From Adiantum capillus-veneris (lineage: Eukaryota > Streptophyta > Polypodiopsida > Polypodiales > Pteridaceae): DNA of 64,000 nucleotides. Of the stretch, positions 11,836-20,793 are shown in pieces. A model generated the notes under the pieces. The model did no database searches, was not told the origin of the DNA, and saw only the letters and a program-made list of their open reading frames with translations. A program made the translations under genes and the position numbers. The stretch spans positions 70,479,872 to 70,543,871 of the forward strand of contig CM043953.1 of the NCBI GenBank assembly GCA_014529385.2, written 5' to 3'. Numbering within the stretch: position 1 is the first letter of the stretch; every line of letters starts with the position of its first letter.

Positions 11836-13020
11836 TTCTTTTATCAAATCATCGTACGTGGATGCACTGGCACATGGTTGCAATTGCAGCTAGGTGTGTC
11901 ATTGCAAAAGCGTACGATGATTATGTTCTATATTGCTCCCAGTCATTCATGCTTCAGCACATGGTTGCAATTACGACTAGGTGTGTTGCTGCTAGAATGA
12001 TAGGAGCATTTTTTTGAAAGAAGTAACCGTGCGTTAATGCACTGGCACATGGTTGCAATTGCGGCTAGGTGTGTCATTGCAAAAGCTTAGGGTGATTATG
12101 TTTTATGTTGCTCCCAGTCATTCATGCTTCGGCACATGGTTGCAATTGCGACTAGGTGTGTTGCTGCTAGAATGACAGGAGCATCTGTTTGAAAGAAGTC
12201 ACCGTGCGTGGATGCACTGGCACATGGTTGCAATTGCGGCTAGGTGTGTCATTGCAAAAACGCAAGATGACTATGTTTTATGTTGCTTCCCGTCATTCAT
12301 GCTTCGGCACATGGTTGCAATTGCGACTAGGTGTGTTGCTGCTAGATTGACGGTAGCATCTAATGCATGAATGTGTGCTCAAATAATTTCATAATGCTTC
12401 ATATGCTTGAATCTTGAAACAAGACATCGTGCATGGATGCACTGGCACATGGTTGCAATTGCGACTAGGTGTGTCATTGCAAAAGCGTAGGATGACTATG
12501 TTTTATGTTGCTCCCAGTCATTCATGCTTCGGCACATGGTTGCAATTGCGACTAGGTGTGTTGCTGCTAGAATGACAGGAGCATCTGTTTGAAAGAAGTC
12601 ACCGTGCGTGGATACACTGGAACATGGTTGCAATTGCGGCTAGGTGTGTCATTGCAAAAGCGTAGGATGACTATGTTTTATGTTGCTCTCCCAATCATTC
12701 ATGCTTCAACACATGGTTGCAATTGCGACTAGGTGTGTTGCTGCTAGAATGACAGGAGTATCTGTTTGAAAGAAGTCATCGTGCGTGGATGCACTGGCAC
12801 ATGGTTGCAATTGCGGCTAGGTGTGTCATTGCAAAAGTGTAGGGTAACTATGTTTTATGTTGCTCCCAGTCATTCATGCTTCGGCACATGGTTGCAATTG
12901 TGACTAGGTGTGTTGCTGCTAGAATGACAGGAGCATCTGTTTGTAAGTTGTCGTACGGTGAGGCATTGGCACATGGTTGCAATTGCGATTAGGTGTGTCA
13001 CTGCAAAAGCGTGCAAGATC
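11836..13020. repeat. Satellite-like array: 7 x 175-bp dimers of 87-bp monomers
   Basis: CACATGGTTGCAATTGC recurs at 11871, 11958, 12046, 12133, 12221, 12308, 12446, 12533, 12621, 12710, 12798, 12884 and 12970. The spacing is 86-89 bases, except for one gap of 138 where about 50 bases are inserted. Odd copies continue GCGGCTAGGTGTGTCATTGC and even copies GCGACTAGGTGTGTTGCTGC. The array is therefore a dimer (higher-order) repeat of about 175 bases. Because 175 is not divisible by three, it is not a protein repeat. Confidence 0.95.
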
Positions 13021-13126
13021 TATGGTCTATATTGCACTTTTTCTATCACGTAGAAAAGATCCAAATGCAGTGGCACATAGTTATATTTCACAATGTGTTG
13101 TTTGCAATAATACCATTGCAGGCAAA

Positions 13127-14594
13127 ATGGATCCTTTTGCTACTTCAATGATAGAGTTCAAAAATAAAATTAGACAATTGTTGATTACGATCGTCAGTGC
13201 ACTAGATCCCGACAATATAGCGTAGATTGTTGCAAATGAGTCTAGATTGCAATCATTATACAGTGAGATTGCCCGCAAAATGTTGTTATATCCAGACAAA
13301 ACAACCGAATCAATAAACTCATTACTGAGCAGTTGGGTGGGCAATTTGCCCAAGGTGGCCTCTGATTTGAAAGAGGAATGCCCTCAAGAAGTAGACAAGG
13401 GTAAGCTAGAGCATTGGAACACTAGATGGAGAGATGAAAAGGAGAGGTGAAGGCGAGCATCCCACATAGACACACAGTTTGGCCTAAGCAAGAAAATGCG
13501 AATGGCTATCACCAGAGTTGTGGGGAGCAGCCAAGTTGGAGAATCGTTTATTGAGGAGGCTGCCATTGAGGGAACATCGGGTTCTACTGCTTCTGCCAGT
13601 CACCTAAGAGCAGTATATACAATTCTGAATGTAGTATGACTCTGGGCATTCCAAATAAGTCCATTAAGAAGATCAAGAAACTTGGGTCAGGGGCTTATGG
13701 CACAGAGTGGCAAGTTCTAATCAAAGGGATCAGTTTTCTTCCTGCAACGAATACTTATTGTGCCAAGGAGTTCAAAGGGCAGGCCAAGCATCAGTGGAAA
13801 AGCTTTGCATCAGAAAGTGGGGTGGGTAGATCTCAACCATAGAGGGATTGTGAGGAGTATTGCCCACTCTGTAACGTTGCCATGGTTTCTGATATTCCCC
13901 TACTTCAATGGGGGAACTTTAGGTGATCTTATGGAGACAGTGCCCCATCCACATGGCTCTTTCACGACGCTCGTAGCGCATCAAGAGGGGAAAGGAAGCA
14001 GACCTCTCAAGACCAGAAAACACGTATCAAGAGCCTGTGCAATCATGCTCCCTCGTTGATCCATGCCTTGGTGAAGGCATTGCGATTCGCACATGACGAG
14101 GGAGTGATCCACAATGATCTCCATCCATGGAACATCATGTTGGACTTTACCAAGGATCTCACTCCCTGTATTGGAATAATTGATTGGGGATTGGCTCTTG
14201 GGGATTGGCTCTGTGTGTTGGCTTAGAGACACAAAAGACCAACAATACCGATGAAAACTGGCAAAAGCTTCATCCTTGGCGAGTTCCTGAGTTACTAGAT
14301 GGCAATCACCCGTGCCCATGGACCAAGGCCACAGATGTGTACGCCATAGGATGGGTGATATGGCAATTTTGTAAGTTTTGTGGAGAGTTCTCTGACTACT
14401 ACAACACAGATTGGTTCAAACATAAGGTTTCAGTGGAGGTACAAGCCATATCTAGGATTGTTGTGGAAGGTTGGGTGAGGAAGAAATCCACAGAGAGAAA
14501 GACCTTGGCACTTTTGGACGAAGAATTAGAAAGATTTGACCAGCCAGAACGATGCTTACGTCCTCCCTCTGAAATGAGTGTAGCCTTTTTTTGA
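13127..14594 (+). pseudogene. Protein-kinase-like gene, frameshifted
   Basis: Start chosen at 13127 (AAAATGG context, just after a TTGCAG acceptor-like site). An N-terminal region of about 110 residues (MDPFATSMIEFKNKIRQLL..., with one in-frame TAG at about 13225) has no known domain. A kinase domain then runs from about 13650 to 14590. Motifs seen are the glycine loop LGSGAYGTEW, the AxK lysine in TYCAKEF, the hinge-like PYFNGGTLGDLM, catalytic HNDLHPWNIML (no Arg before Asp), DWG in place of DFG (IIDWGLAL), and VPELLDG in place of APE. DVYAIGWVIW follows in subdomain IX. At least three frame changes are needed. One is caused by a 14-base tandem duplication (TTGGGGATTGGCTC) just after DWG, near 14185-14213. 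The kinase identity is clear; its subfamily is not recognised. Confidence 0.8.
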
Positions 14595-14696
14595 TGGATA
14601 TATGTTGTACTTTATAAAGCAGGGTTTTCTGAGACTTTGGACTTATAAAAGCACTTTTAAAATTTGGGTTTTATACGCCATGGATGATGTATGAGT

Positions 14697-14702
14697 AATA
14701 AA
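14697..14702 (+). terminator. Polyadenylation signal of kinase-like gene
   Basis: AATAAA about 105 bases after the kinase stop codon, in a T-rich context typical of plant 3' ends. Confidence 0.4.
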
Positions 14703-14814
14703 AACACTTTGTTATATCTCAATAGACAACAAATTTTCTACGAGTTTTGTTTTTTCTCTTAAGTTTCAAGCAATAAGCCACGTGGAATCATTGATTGTCA
14801 TTCATTGATTTAAA

Positions 14815-14950
14815 AAATGGTGGTTACTCTTATATCAATTGATTGTCGTAAGATGGTGGTTATTCTTATATCAATTGATTGTCGTAAAATGGTGGTTACT
14901 CTTATATCAATTGATTGTCGTAAAATGGTGGTTACTCTTATAACAATGGA
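14815..14950. repeat. 36-bp minisatellite, about 3.7 copies
   Basis: ATGGTGGTTACTCTTATATC plus AATTGATTGTCGTAAA repeats with one or two substitutions per unit. The last copy is truncated and diverged. Confidence 0.95.
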
Positions 14951-14985
14951 TTATCATTACGTTTGTATGCCGTAACTGAAGTATA

Positions 14986-15690
14986 GTGTTTAATCAGGAT
15001 ATGCATAATGATAATCAAAGGGCTAAGCACGCTTTTGAGCGTCTCAAATCCATGTGTCAAGGCGGTGGAGTGAATGACACCGCTCGAATTGCATCTTGTT
15101 GCTCCCTGTGGGCCAACCCAGTGGGTACACAATGGAAAGAGGTGAACTCTAGGATTGACCAAGAAATGGTCAAATCCATATGGCCAGGCGTTGCAAATGA
15201 CAACATCAAGAAAGGTCGACTCAAGCTATCATAATGCATTAATGCAGACATACGAGACAATGGAGAGAACATATATCTCGATGTTATGGGTCATTCTATG
15301 CATCATATGGATTGTCCATTGTGGTTCGCCAAGATGTTATACATGCATTATGTCTTGGGTGAAGCAGTGGACTTCAGCTCAAGGACACCTCATATGACGG
15401 TTGAGGACATTCGCAGCAGTGCAATCACCATCACACGACAAGAGATGTCGTTGGTTCCCTGCTTTGAGTGCTTCCATTGATGGGCGTTACACCCAATGAT
15501 CCCTCGTCCTGGTTTGATCTTATCGATACCGGGGTGTGATGGTCGAAAGTAGAGAGTTTTGATCTTTTGCTCGTGGAAATTAGCTTACCAATTAAAGCTT
15601 TTAAGCGCATAGCTGCTTCTTCTGCACCTAAGCCCTTGCACTTTCCTCCTTGGATTCTGGTATTGCCACCTAGCAAATGATCCCTTATTC
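14986..15690 (+). pseudogene. Second captured gene-like stretch, possibly DUF4470/MYND-associated
   Basis: Open reading begins MFNQDMHNDNQRAKHAFERL and runs to a stop at 15234. It continues in other frames with HSMHHMDCPLWFAKMLYMHY, HMTVEDIRSSAITITRQEMS and VPCFECFH. The end is VTPNDPSSWFDLIDTG followed by SLPIKAFKRIAASSAPKPL. The NDxxRAxxxFExL and SSWFDLIDTG patterns remind me of the DUF4470 proteins that often carry MYND zinc fingers; this is recollection, not a search result. At least two frameshifts and a stop make it non-functional as it stands. It lies 390 bases after the kinase stop, in the same orientation. Introns could explain part of the frame breaks. Confidence 0.45.
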
Positions 15691-16039
15691 TTGGTGCTCC
15701 TCCAGATTTCTCTTCGCCACAAAAGTTACATTTCCAATCTTGATACTTATTTAAATTTGTGGCAAAATTCCACTCGGGCCCTGGACTTTTTCCACCTGCC
15801 TTTCGCTTGTCCTGCGAGGTATCGAGGTAGGAGGTCTCCTCAAGGAAGCCAGGCTTGAGACACCAACATCACCGCTCACATTCCCGGTGGAAGACATACT
15901 TATTGGATGCCTGCAATACGAATAAACATAGCTCAGTATGCTATCTCTTCTTTCAAGTATTATTCAAACCAAACATTAGTGTTATAATCAATATCACACA
16001 CAAGCGTAGTAGTGAAGCCTAAAAGGAATAAACCTCAAT
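15691..16039. other. hAT interior, no clear feature
   Basis: The plus strand may hold a further exon of the preceding gene-like stretch (CACTCGGGCCCTGGAC region). I cannot support a product. Confidence 0.3.
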
Positions 16040-16664
16040 CTACTCAAACATGAGCAAGCAAATACAACGGTGAATCAAATATGTGATCAGTCCATCCCAA
16101 AAGTAGAGATATCGACCCAAAGATTCACCTTCCTACCTCCTTTCATGAATCAGTCCAGTCCAAAAAAGAACTAATGATCCATGATTGGAGCTCTAATCGG
16201 AATAGCAAGCAAATACAGCGGTGAATCAAACATGTGATCAGTCCATCCCAAAAGTAGAGATATCGACCCAAAGATTCACCTTTCTACCTCCTTTCATAAA
16301 TCAATCCAGTCCAAAAGAGAACTAATGACCCATGATTGGAGCTCTAATCAGAATAGCAAGCAAATACAGCGGTGAATCAAACATGTGATCAGTCCATCCC
16401 AAAAGTAAAGATATCGACCCAAAGATTCACTTTTCTATCTCTTTTCAAGAATCAGTTCAGTCCAAAAAAGAACTAATGACCCATGATAGAAGTTCTAATC
16501 AATATAGCAATCAATTTAGCAAATATAACGGTGAACCAAACATGAGATCAATCCATCCCAAATATAGAGATACCGATCCAAAGATTCATCTTTCTACCTC
16601 CTTTCAAGAATCAGTTCAGTCCAAAAAAGAACTAATGATCCATGATCAGAGTTACATTAAGTTT
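16040..16664. repeat. 151-bp tandem array, about 4 copies
   Basis: Copies marked by GCAAATACARCGGTGAATCA begin near 16058, 16209, 16360 and 16519. The first two steps are 151 bases and the last is 159. Each unit contains CAGTCCATCCCAAAAGTA and TTTCTACCTCCTTTCA-like blocks. No encoded protein is apparent. Confidence 0.93.
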
Positions 16665-16747
16665 TAATTTTTTTTTAGAGACTATTCATTTTTTTACCTT
16701 TAGTTTTTCTTCTAAATTTTAAAGGATGACTAAATTTAGAGGAAGAG

Positions 16748-16780
16748 GTGATGTGATGTGATGTGATATGATGTGATGTC
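16748..16780. repeat. (GTGAT)n pentanucleotide microsatellite
   Basis: GTGATGTGATGTGATGTGATATGATGTGATGT; about six units with one interruption. Confidence 0.9.
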
Positions 16781-16784
16781 TATA

Positions 16785-16806
16785 AAAGGGTTATATAGAG
16801 CCGCCA
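16785..16806 (-). promoter_or_regulatory. TATA box at right end of hAT
   Basis: On the minus strand CTCTATATAACCC sits just inside the right palindrome cluster. It mirrors the arrangement at the left end and faces inward. No minus-strand gene is recognisable downstream. Confidence 0.35.
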
Positions 16807-16819
16807 AATAAGGAGGGGG

Positions 16820-16945
16820 TACACGACGGGCCCGGCGGGATTCTTGCTTGTCTCTCCGGGCCCGTAGGGTTTCATATTAAACCCGTCGGGCCTGCCGGGA
16901 TTGTTGGTTGTCCCGCCGGTTCTACTTTTTCTACCGGTTTTCGTA
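16820..16945. repeat. Right subterminal GC-rich palindrome cluster
   Basis: GGGCCCGGCGGGATTC, CTCCGGGCCCGTAG, CCCGTCGGGCCTGCCGGGAT and TCCCGCCGGTT lie within about 110 bases. They are related to the left cluster and at a similar distance from the terminus. Confidence 0.7.
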
Positions 16946-17018
16946 GGTCATGACATTAGATATGTTTTTAACATGAAAAAAATAGTGATAATAACAACAA
17001 TAATTAACATTTAACAAA

Positions 17019-17046
17019 ATGCGTCATCGCGTAATTAAAATCCCTG
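17019..17046 (-). repeat. Right terminal inverted repeat of hAT
   Basis: Inverse of the left end: on the minus strand it starts CAGGGATTTTAATTACGCG. It is followed by the 8-base target duplication at 17047-17054. Confidence 0.85.
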
Positions 17047-18545
17047 TTTACCATCAATGGCCCAGACAAATGTTCGCTAGCAATGCCTTTATGAGCTTTC
17101 TTGAGTATCGCTTGTTGTTTTGTTTTGGTTTAGGCACACACTGCAACAACACTCCCCAATGGTCTTTTTAATATAGATGTCCCAATAAAATTTCAAACTT
17201 GTTACTCTTCAATTCCACCCACTTTCTTTGATCTATAGTCAAGTGGGCCGGCATGATGCCTTCTTGCAGAAAGAACATCATCTCCTCATACCAGGTTCAT
17301 GGCTTCGAGGGTGCACTATTTTGTACCCCCTATTTAACGCGCGTTCGGTAGGTAATTAAAAAACCCCTTTTCTAAAAAATGTTTGAATGAATAAAATGAT
17401 CCCTTATTTTAGATTTGTTTTTCAAAATTTGAATATAAAAATCCCTTATATTAATGTATCTATGTTAAATTGCCTAAATTTTTTGCATTTGAAAACCCAT
17501 CGTGATGAACTCACATGGTACATACCCCAGAGGTCAATGAAAGGGTTTCTGAGTTTGGAGCAGCTTCATCACCTTGCACATTTTCTATAGTCATTTCATC
17601 TTTTCCAACATCTACTCCAAACAACTCCATAGTTGGCAATTCATCCTCAACATAAGTCGGTGCTTTCCCTGAATCCAATAGTGACAGATAATTTGCAGCC
17701 ACATGCTTTGCACCTAGAGGATGCAACACATCAAACTCAAATTCTTGAAGAAAAATTATCCTTATCAAGCTAGTTTGCCTACCAAATTTTGCCACTGCAT
17801 AAGGAATAATAATGCCAAGTGATTCACATGGAAGTAGAATAACTTTCCAAGAAAATAATGTCGAAGCTTTTTTCACTGAAAAAATCATTCCTAGATATTC
17901 TCTCTCAGTCACCGAATAATTGTTCTTAGCTACAAAAAGCCTTCTACTAGCATTGTAGACATGTCAAAACCATCCATTGATTGTTTCTTGCAAAAATGCA
18001 CTGCCAATTACAATGTTGAAAGCATCATTAAAAACATGGAAAATCCTTTCCCTTATCTGGCAGTAACAGGAGTGGTGCTCGGGTCAACATCATCTTCAAG
18101 CAGCGATAGGCCAAGTTTCACTCTAGAGTTCTTAATTCCTTTCTATCCGCATGTGCTAACAAGTTCATACCCCAATATGGGTCAAAAACTACAAATGACA
18201 TCCATGTCACCGCACCTATCCGAGAAATCTTAAGGTCGCCTTTGGTAAATTGCTTGGCGTTGCTTGCATGATAGCTACAATTTTGTTAAAATCTACTACC
18301 ATTCCTTTTTTGGAAAGGATGCATCCCGATAACATCCACTTGCCATAAAAAACACACACTTCATTGGGTTAAGGCTTAACTTGGTTTCTCGATCCTTTTT
18401 GAATAAGGGCAAGAGGTGATACAAATGCTTCAACTTTTCTCAAAAAATAGAGAAGTCATCCGAGAAAATCTATTCAAATTCATTAAAATATGGACCAAAT
18501 GTTTGTTACATATCCCTTTGGAAGGTACTTGGTGCAATATGCAAT
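17047..18545 (-). pseudogene. Ty3/gypsy RT-RNase H-integrase relic, upstream half
   Basis: Minus strand from right to left: the RT end at about 18300-18400 (SLNPMKCVF), a connection with NSRVKL and RFLG-like pieces (about 18050-18250), then RNase H at 17511-17935. RNase H reads ASRRLFVAKNNYSVTEREYL and GMIFSVKKASTLF, then IIFLQEFEFDVLHPLGAKHV and AANYLSLLDSG. The integrase N-terminus (17060-17290) is WYEEMMFFLQEG, WVELKSNKFEIL and GVLLQCV, ending at the first half of the zinc finger. About 150 AT-rich bases at 17330-17500 separate RNase H from integrase and may be a small insert. The hAT transposon interrupts the zinc finger, and the reading resumes at 11432. Confidence 0.82.
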
Positions 18546-18954
18546 CCAAACCTAAGACCAGCGTTTTTGAAGACCTAAGACCAGCGTTTTGGAGCTAGCA
18601 TTGCAGCGTTTTTGCAGCAGTAAATTCAGCCCCCTAGATCAGCGATTTCAGCCATCTTCTGCAGCGTTTCAAGCAGCCAATTCAGCGTTTTCAAGCAGCA
18701 AAACCTGGCGTTTTTCAGCATAAAGACTTCAGCGTTTTTAGAGACAGCCAGACAGCGTTTTCAGCAAGGCATCAAGTACACGGGACAGCCCCAACTTGGC
18801 GCGACAGGAACCGACTCATAGCATTCAGTTTTCAGCCTTAGCATTGTCACCCTCGACATAGCACCACTTAGATTTTCATCAGCATCTTGTACCAGATTGT
18901 GCAATCAATAGCATAGACTTCTCTCGCCAACGAGTGGTCAACATTCTGGTGTCG

Positions 18955-19005
<51 letters not shown>

Positions 19006-19010
19006 CCTTC
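18546..19010 (+). mobile_element. Family B LTR fragment, part 1 (plus orientation)
   Basis: AGCGTTTT-rich sequence, then GTACCAGATTGTGCAATCAATAGCATAG and GTCGTATTCTCTCTC. This matches the reverse complement of the B LTR at 27230-28385. Its 5' part is missing and its 3' part resumes at 24773 after a nested element. The CT tract at 18958-19001 is an expansion of the CTCTCTTCTCTC stretch in other B LTRs. Confidence 0.8.
18958..19001. repeat. (CT)n microsatellite inside B LTR
   Basis: About 44 bases of uninterrupted CT at the place where other B LTRs have a short CTCTTCTCTC stretch. Confidence 0.95.
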
Positions 19011-20485
19011 TGTCACGAGGACGTGGCAGTTATTAACCATGTCACAAGGATGTGGCTACTGCTAACCTTAGTTGTTGGTTTCTCTCCAATGGGGTTTATT
19101 TTATTTGTTTTGAGACCCTCTTTTTGAAGTAGCAAACGGTCGGACATTGTATGGCCAATGTGAACGGTAGATTCACCCACAGACGGAAAGTGGTCGGCAC
19201 TGGAATTCGTATGGTAAGAGGATGTCTAGGCTCAAAGCAAGATCATATAGGTCCCCCTGTCGCACTTAGCAAGTTGGTGGATACTAGGAAGTGAACTCAA
19301 TTAAGGCGTAAAGTTAAGGTGGGACTACCAACAAAAAGTATCCGACAATTGGGCCACATTGCACTTTTGGATGCGGTTCCAATGAGGATAGATGGTCAGA
19401 AGACCAGTGGGAGCCCAACGGAAGCATCTCCTAAAATTTAGGGAACTGCTATTTTGGGCCGTGAAATGTGTTCGCGTCATTACCTCCGGTATGACTAGGG
19501 GAACATTTTACAACTCTGCCGCGAAGTCAACTGGGCAACCGGTCACGATATTTTTAAGCGGCAAACCCGAAACGGGAAAATGCTTCAAAATGCGCCAAGT
19601 GGAAAATTCTCATGCACTTGCCTCTTGCAGAAAAATGGGCGCTAATTTTTAAGCTGGGAGAGGCCTCATTATGCAATCTGTCACAGGTTAAGAGCTATGG
19701 TGTGCTTCCTTTCCCTCTCATGTACAGTGTGGTGCTAGGAGTGATGCCCTGCACACTACACACTGCTCTCTCTCTCCCCTACGTGCAGTTATGTGATGCC
19801 CCACAAGAGGGCTACTCATTTGGCTGATGTACAGTTGTGTGGGTTCATGCTTTTGTACTGAGGCAAGAGCCTCCTTGAGCAGGAACAGGGGTAACTAGCT
19901 GCTGCTCCAAAGCAGGCACTGGTGAGGGTCATAACCTCACTGTACAAGTGCAAAATCAGCGTTGTGTATGTGCTGTAATTTTATTGTTTTTCAGCCATAC
20001 GGACGCCAGGACCATTGGGAATCGTGCCCCACTGGCAGAGGACAGTTCGGGGACTGTTTGGGGCTGAAAACAAGGCAAAAACCAGTAAATACAGCGTGCT
20101 GAATTTACTGTTTTTGGGCAGGAATCAGAGGGTATACGCCAGTGCAAGTGAGTTCTAGCAGGGGAATTGGCTTCGCGCAAGTTTTGGGGCTGTTATACTG
20201 CCGAAATTTGGCCAAATCAAATGGTATCTAGGTGGATACACGTGAAGGATTCTCAGGACCTTACCTTGTAATTTACCCTCCTAAAGAATAAAGAAATACC
20301 GAAAGGGGCGCCAATTTTGGGACCTACAGGTTGTCGGTGTCTACTCGGAGCATTCTAGCTTTCGAGCTGTGTGTATTCAAGTGTTAATTCCCGTCGCAGG
20401 TTCTCTTTGCAAAGTGCTCTGTGTGTGTCTAAAGTAAAGAATTTCGGGTGAAAGCCAACGCCTACCACCCTACGGGCCGGTTTCA
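19011..20485 (+). repeat. 5' LTR of element A
   Basis: 1475 bases, TG...CA ends. Contains AATAAA at 20287-20292 overlapping the shared AAGAAATACCGAAAGGGGCG motif at 20291, the likely R-region/polyadenylation signal. The 86-codon open frame at 19392-19652 also occurs in the 3' LTR and is not a gene. Confidence 0.95.
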
Positions 20486-20503
20486 TGGTTCCATTGCCGG
20501 GAC
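20486..20503 (+). other. Primer binding site, tRNA-Asp-like
   Basis: TGGTTCCATTGCCGGGA directly follows the LTR and matches the complement of the plant tRNA-Asp 3' end at 13 of the first 16 positions (TGGCGCCGTTGCCGGG). Other LTR families here use initiator Met tRNA. Confidence 0.65.
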
Positions 20504-20583
20504 ATCAATCACTTTTTCCTTAAAGAGTGAGCCTGGATTGTTTAGGATAAAGACACAGAGTGCAAGAACACGGGGATTACACT

Positions 20584-20793
20584 ATGGCCAACAAGGGGAA
20601 GGAAATTATGGAAGAGGGTTCCTCTTCAAAGGACAGGCAGGAGATTCCTATGGTTTTTGAGATTGGCGAGAGCTCACGGCCACGTCAGTCTGTACCTCCT
20701 CTCAACGTGAATGTCCCTCCAGTAGTACAGGGCTTTATGACCGGGTTTTCCACTCGCATCAACAGTTTGTTGGAACGTTCTTCGATGACATGA
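20584..20793 (+). pseudogene. Gag N-terminal remnant of element A
   Basis: Starts MANKGKEIMEEGSSSKDRQE at the first good ATG after the leader and reads about 65 residues to LLERSSMT. Just before its stop the DNA switches to the RT FFDD region in another frame. This is an internal deletion junction near 20770-20778, removing the gag core, zinc knuckle, protease and RT fingers. Confidence 0.75.

Larger units (their letters stand above)
11433..17046 (+). mobile_element. Non-autonomous hAT transposon carrying gene fragments
   Basis: A 5614-base insertion lies in the integrase of an older gypsy element. Both ends start with CAGGGATTT, and the imperfect similarity extends about 26 bases (ACGTGATCACAC against ACGCGATGACGC). 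The flanks are identical 8-base direct repeats, TTTACCAT, at 11425-11432 and 17047-17054. Removing the insert plus one repeat restores a continuous integrase reading frame. CAGGG termini and 8-bp duplications are hallmarks of the hAT superfamily (Ac/Ds type). I find no hAT transposase inside. The cargo is a kinase pseudogene, a second gene-like stretch, three tandem arrays and GC-rich subterminal repeats. The perfect target duplication suggests a younger age than the decayed host element. Confidence 0.88.

Noticed and set aside
11836-13020. Possible protein-coding repeat (HMVAIAARCVIAKA frame)
   Set aside because: The 175-base period is not a multiple of three and frames are interrupted; it is a DNA tandem repeat.
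19392-19652. 86-codon frame present twice (also 23675-23935)
   Set aside because: Both lie at the same place in the two LTRs of element A, so duplication is due to the LTRs, not gene conservation.
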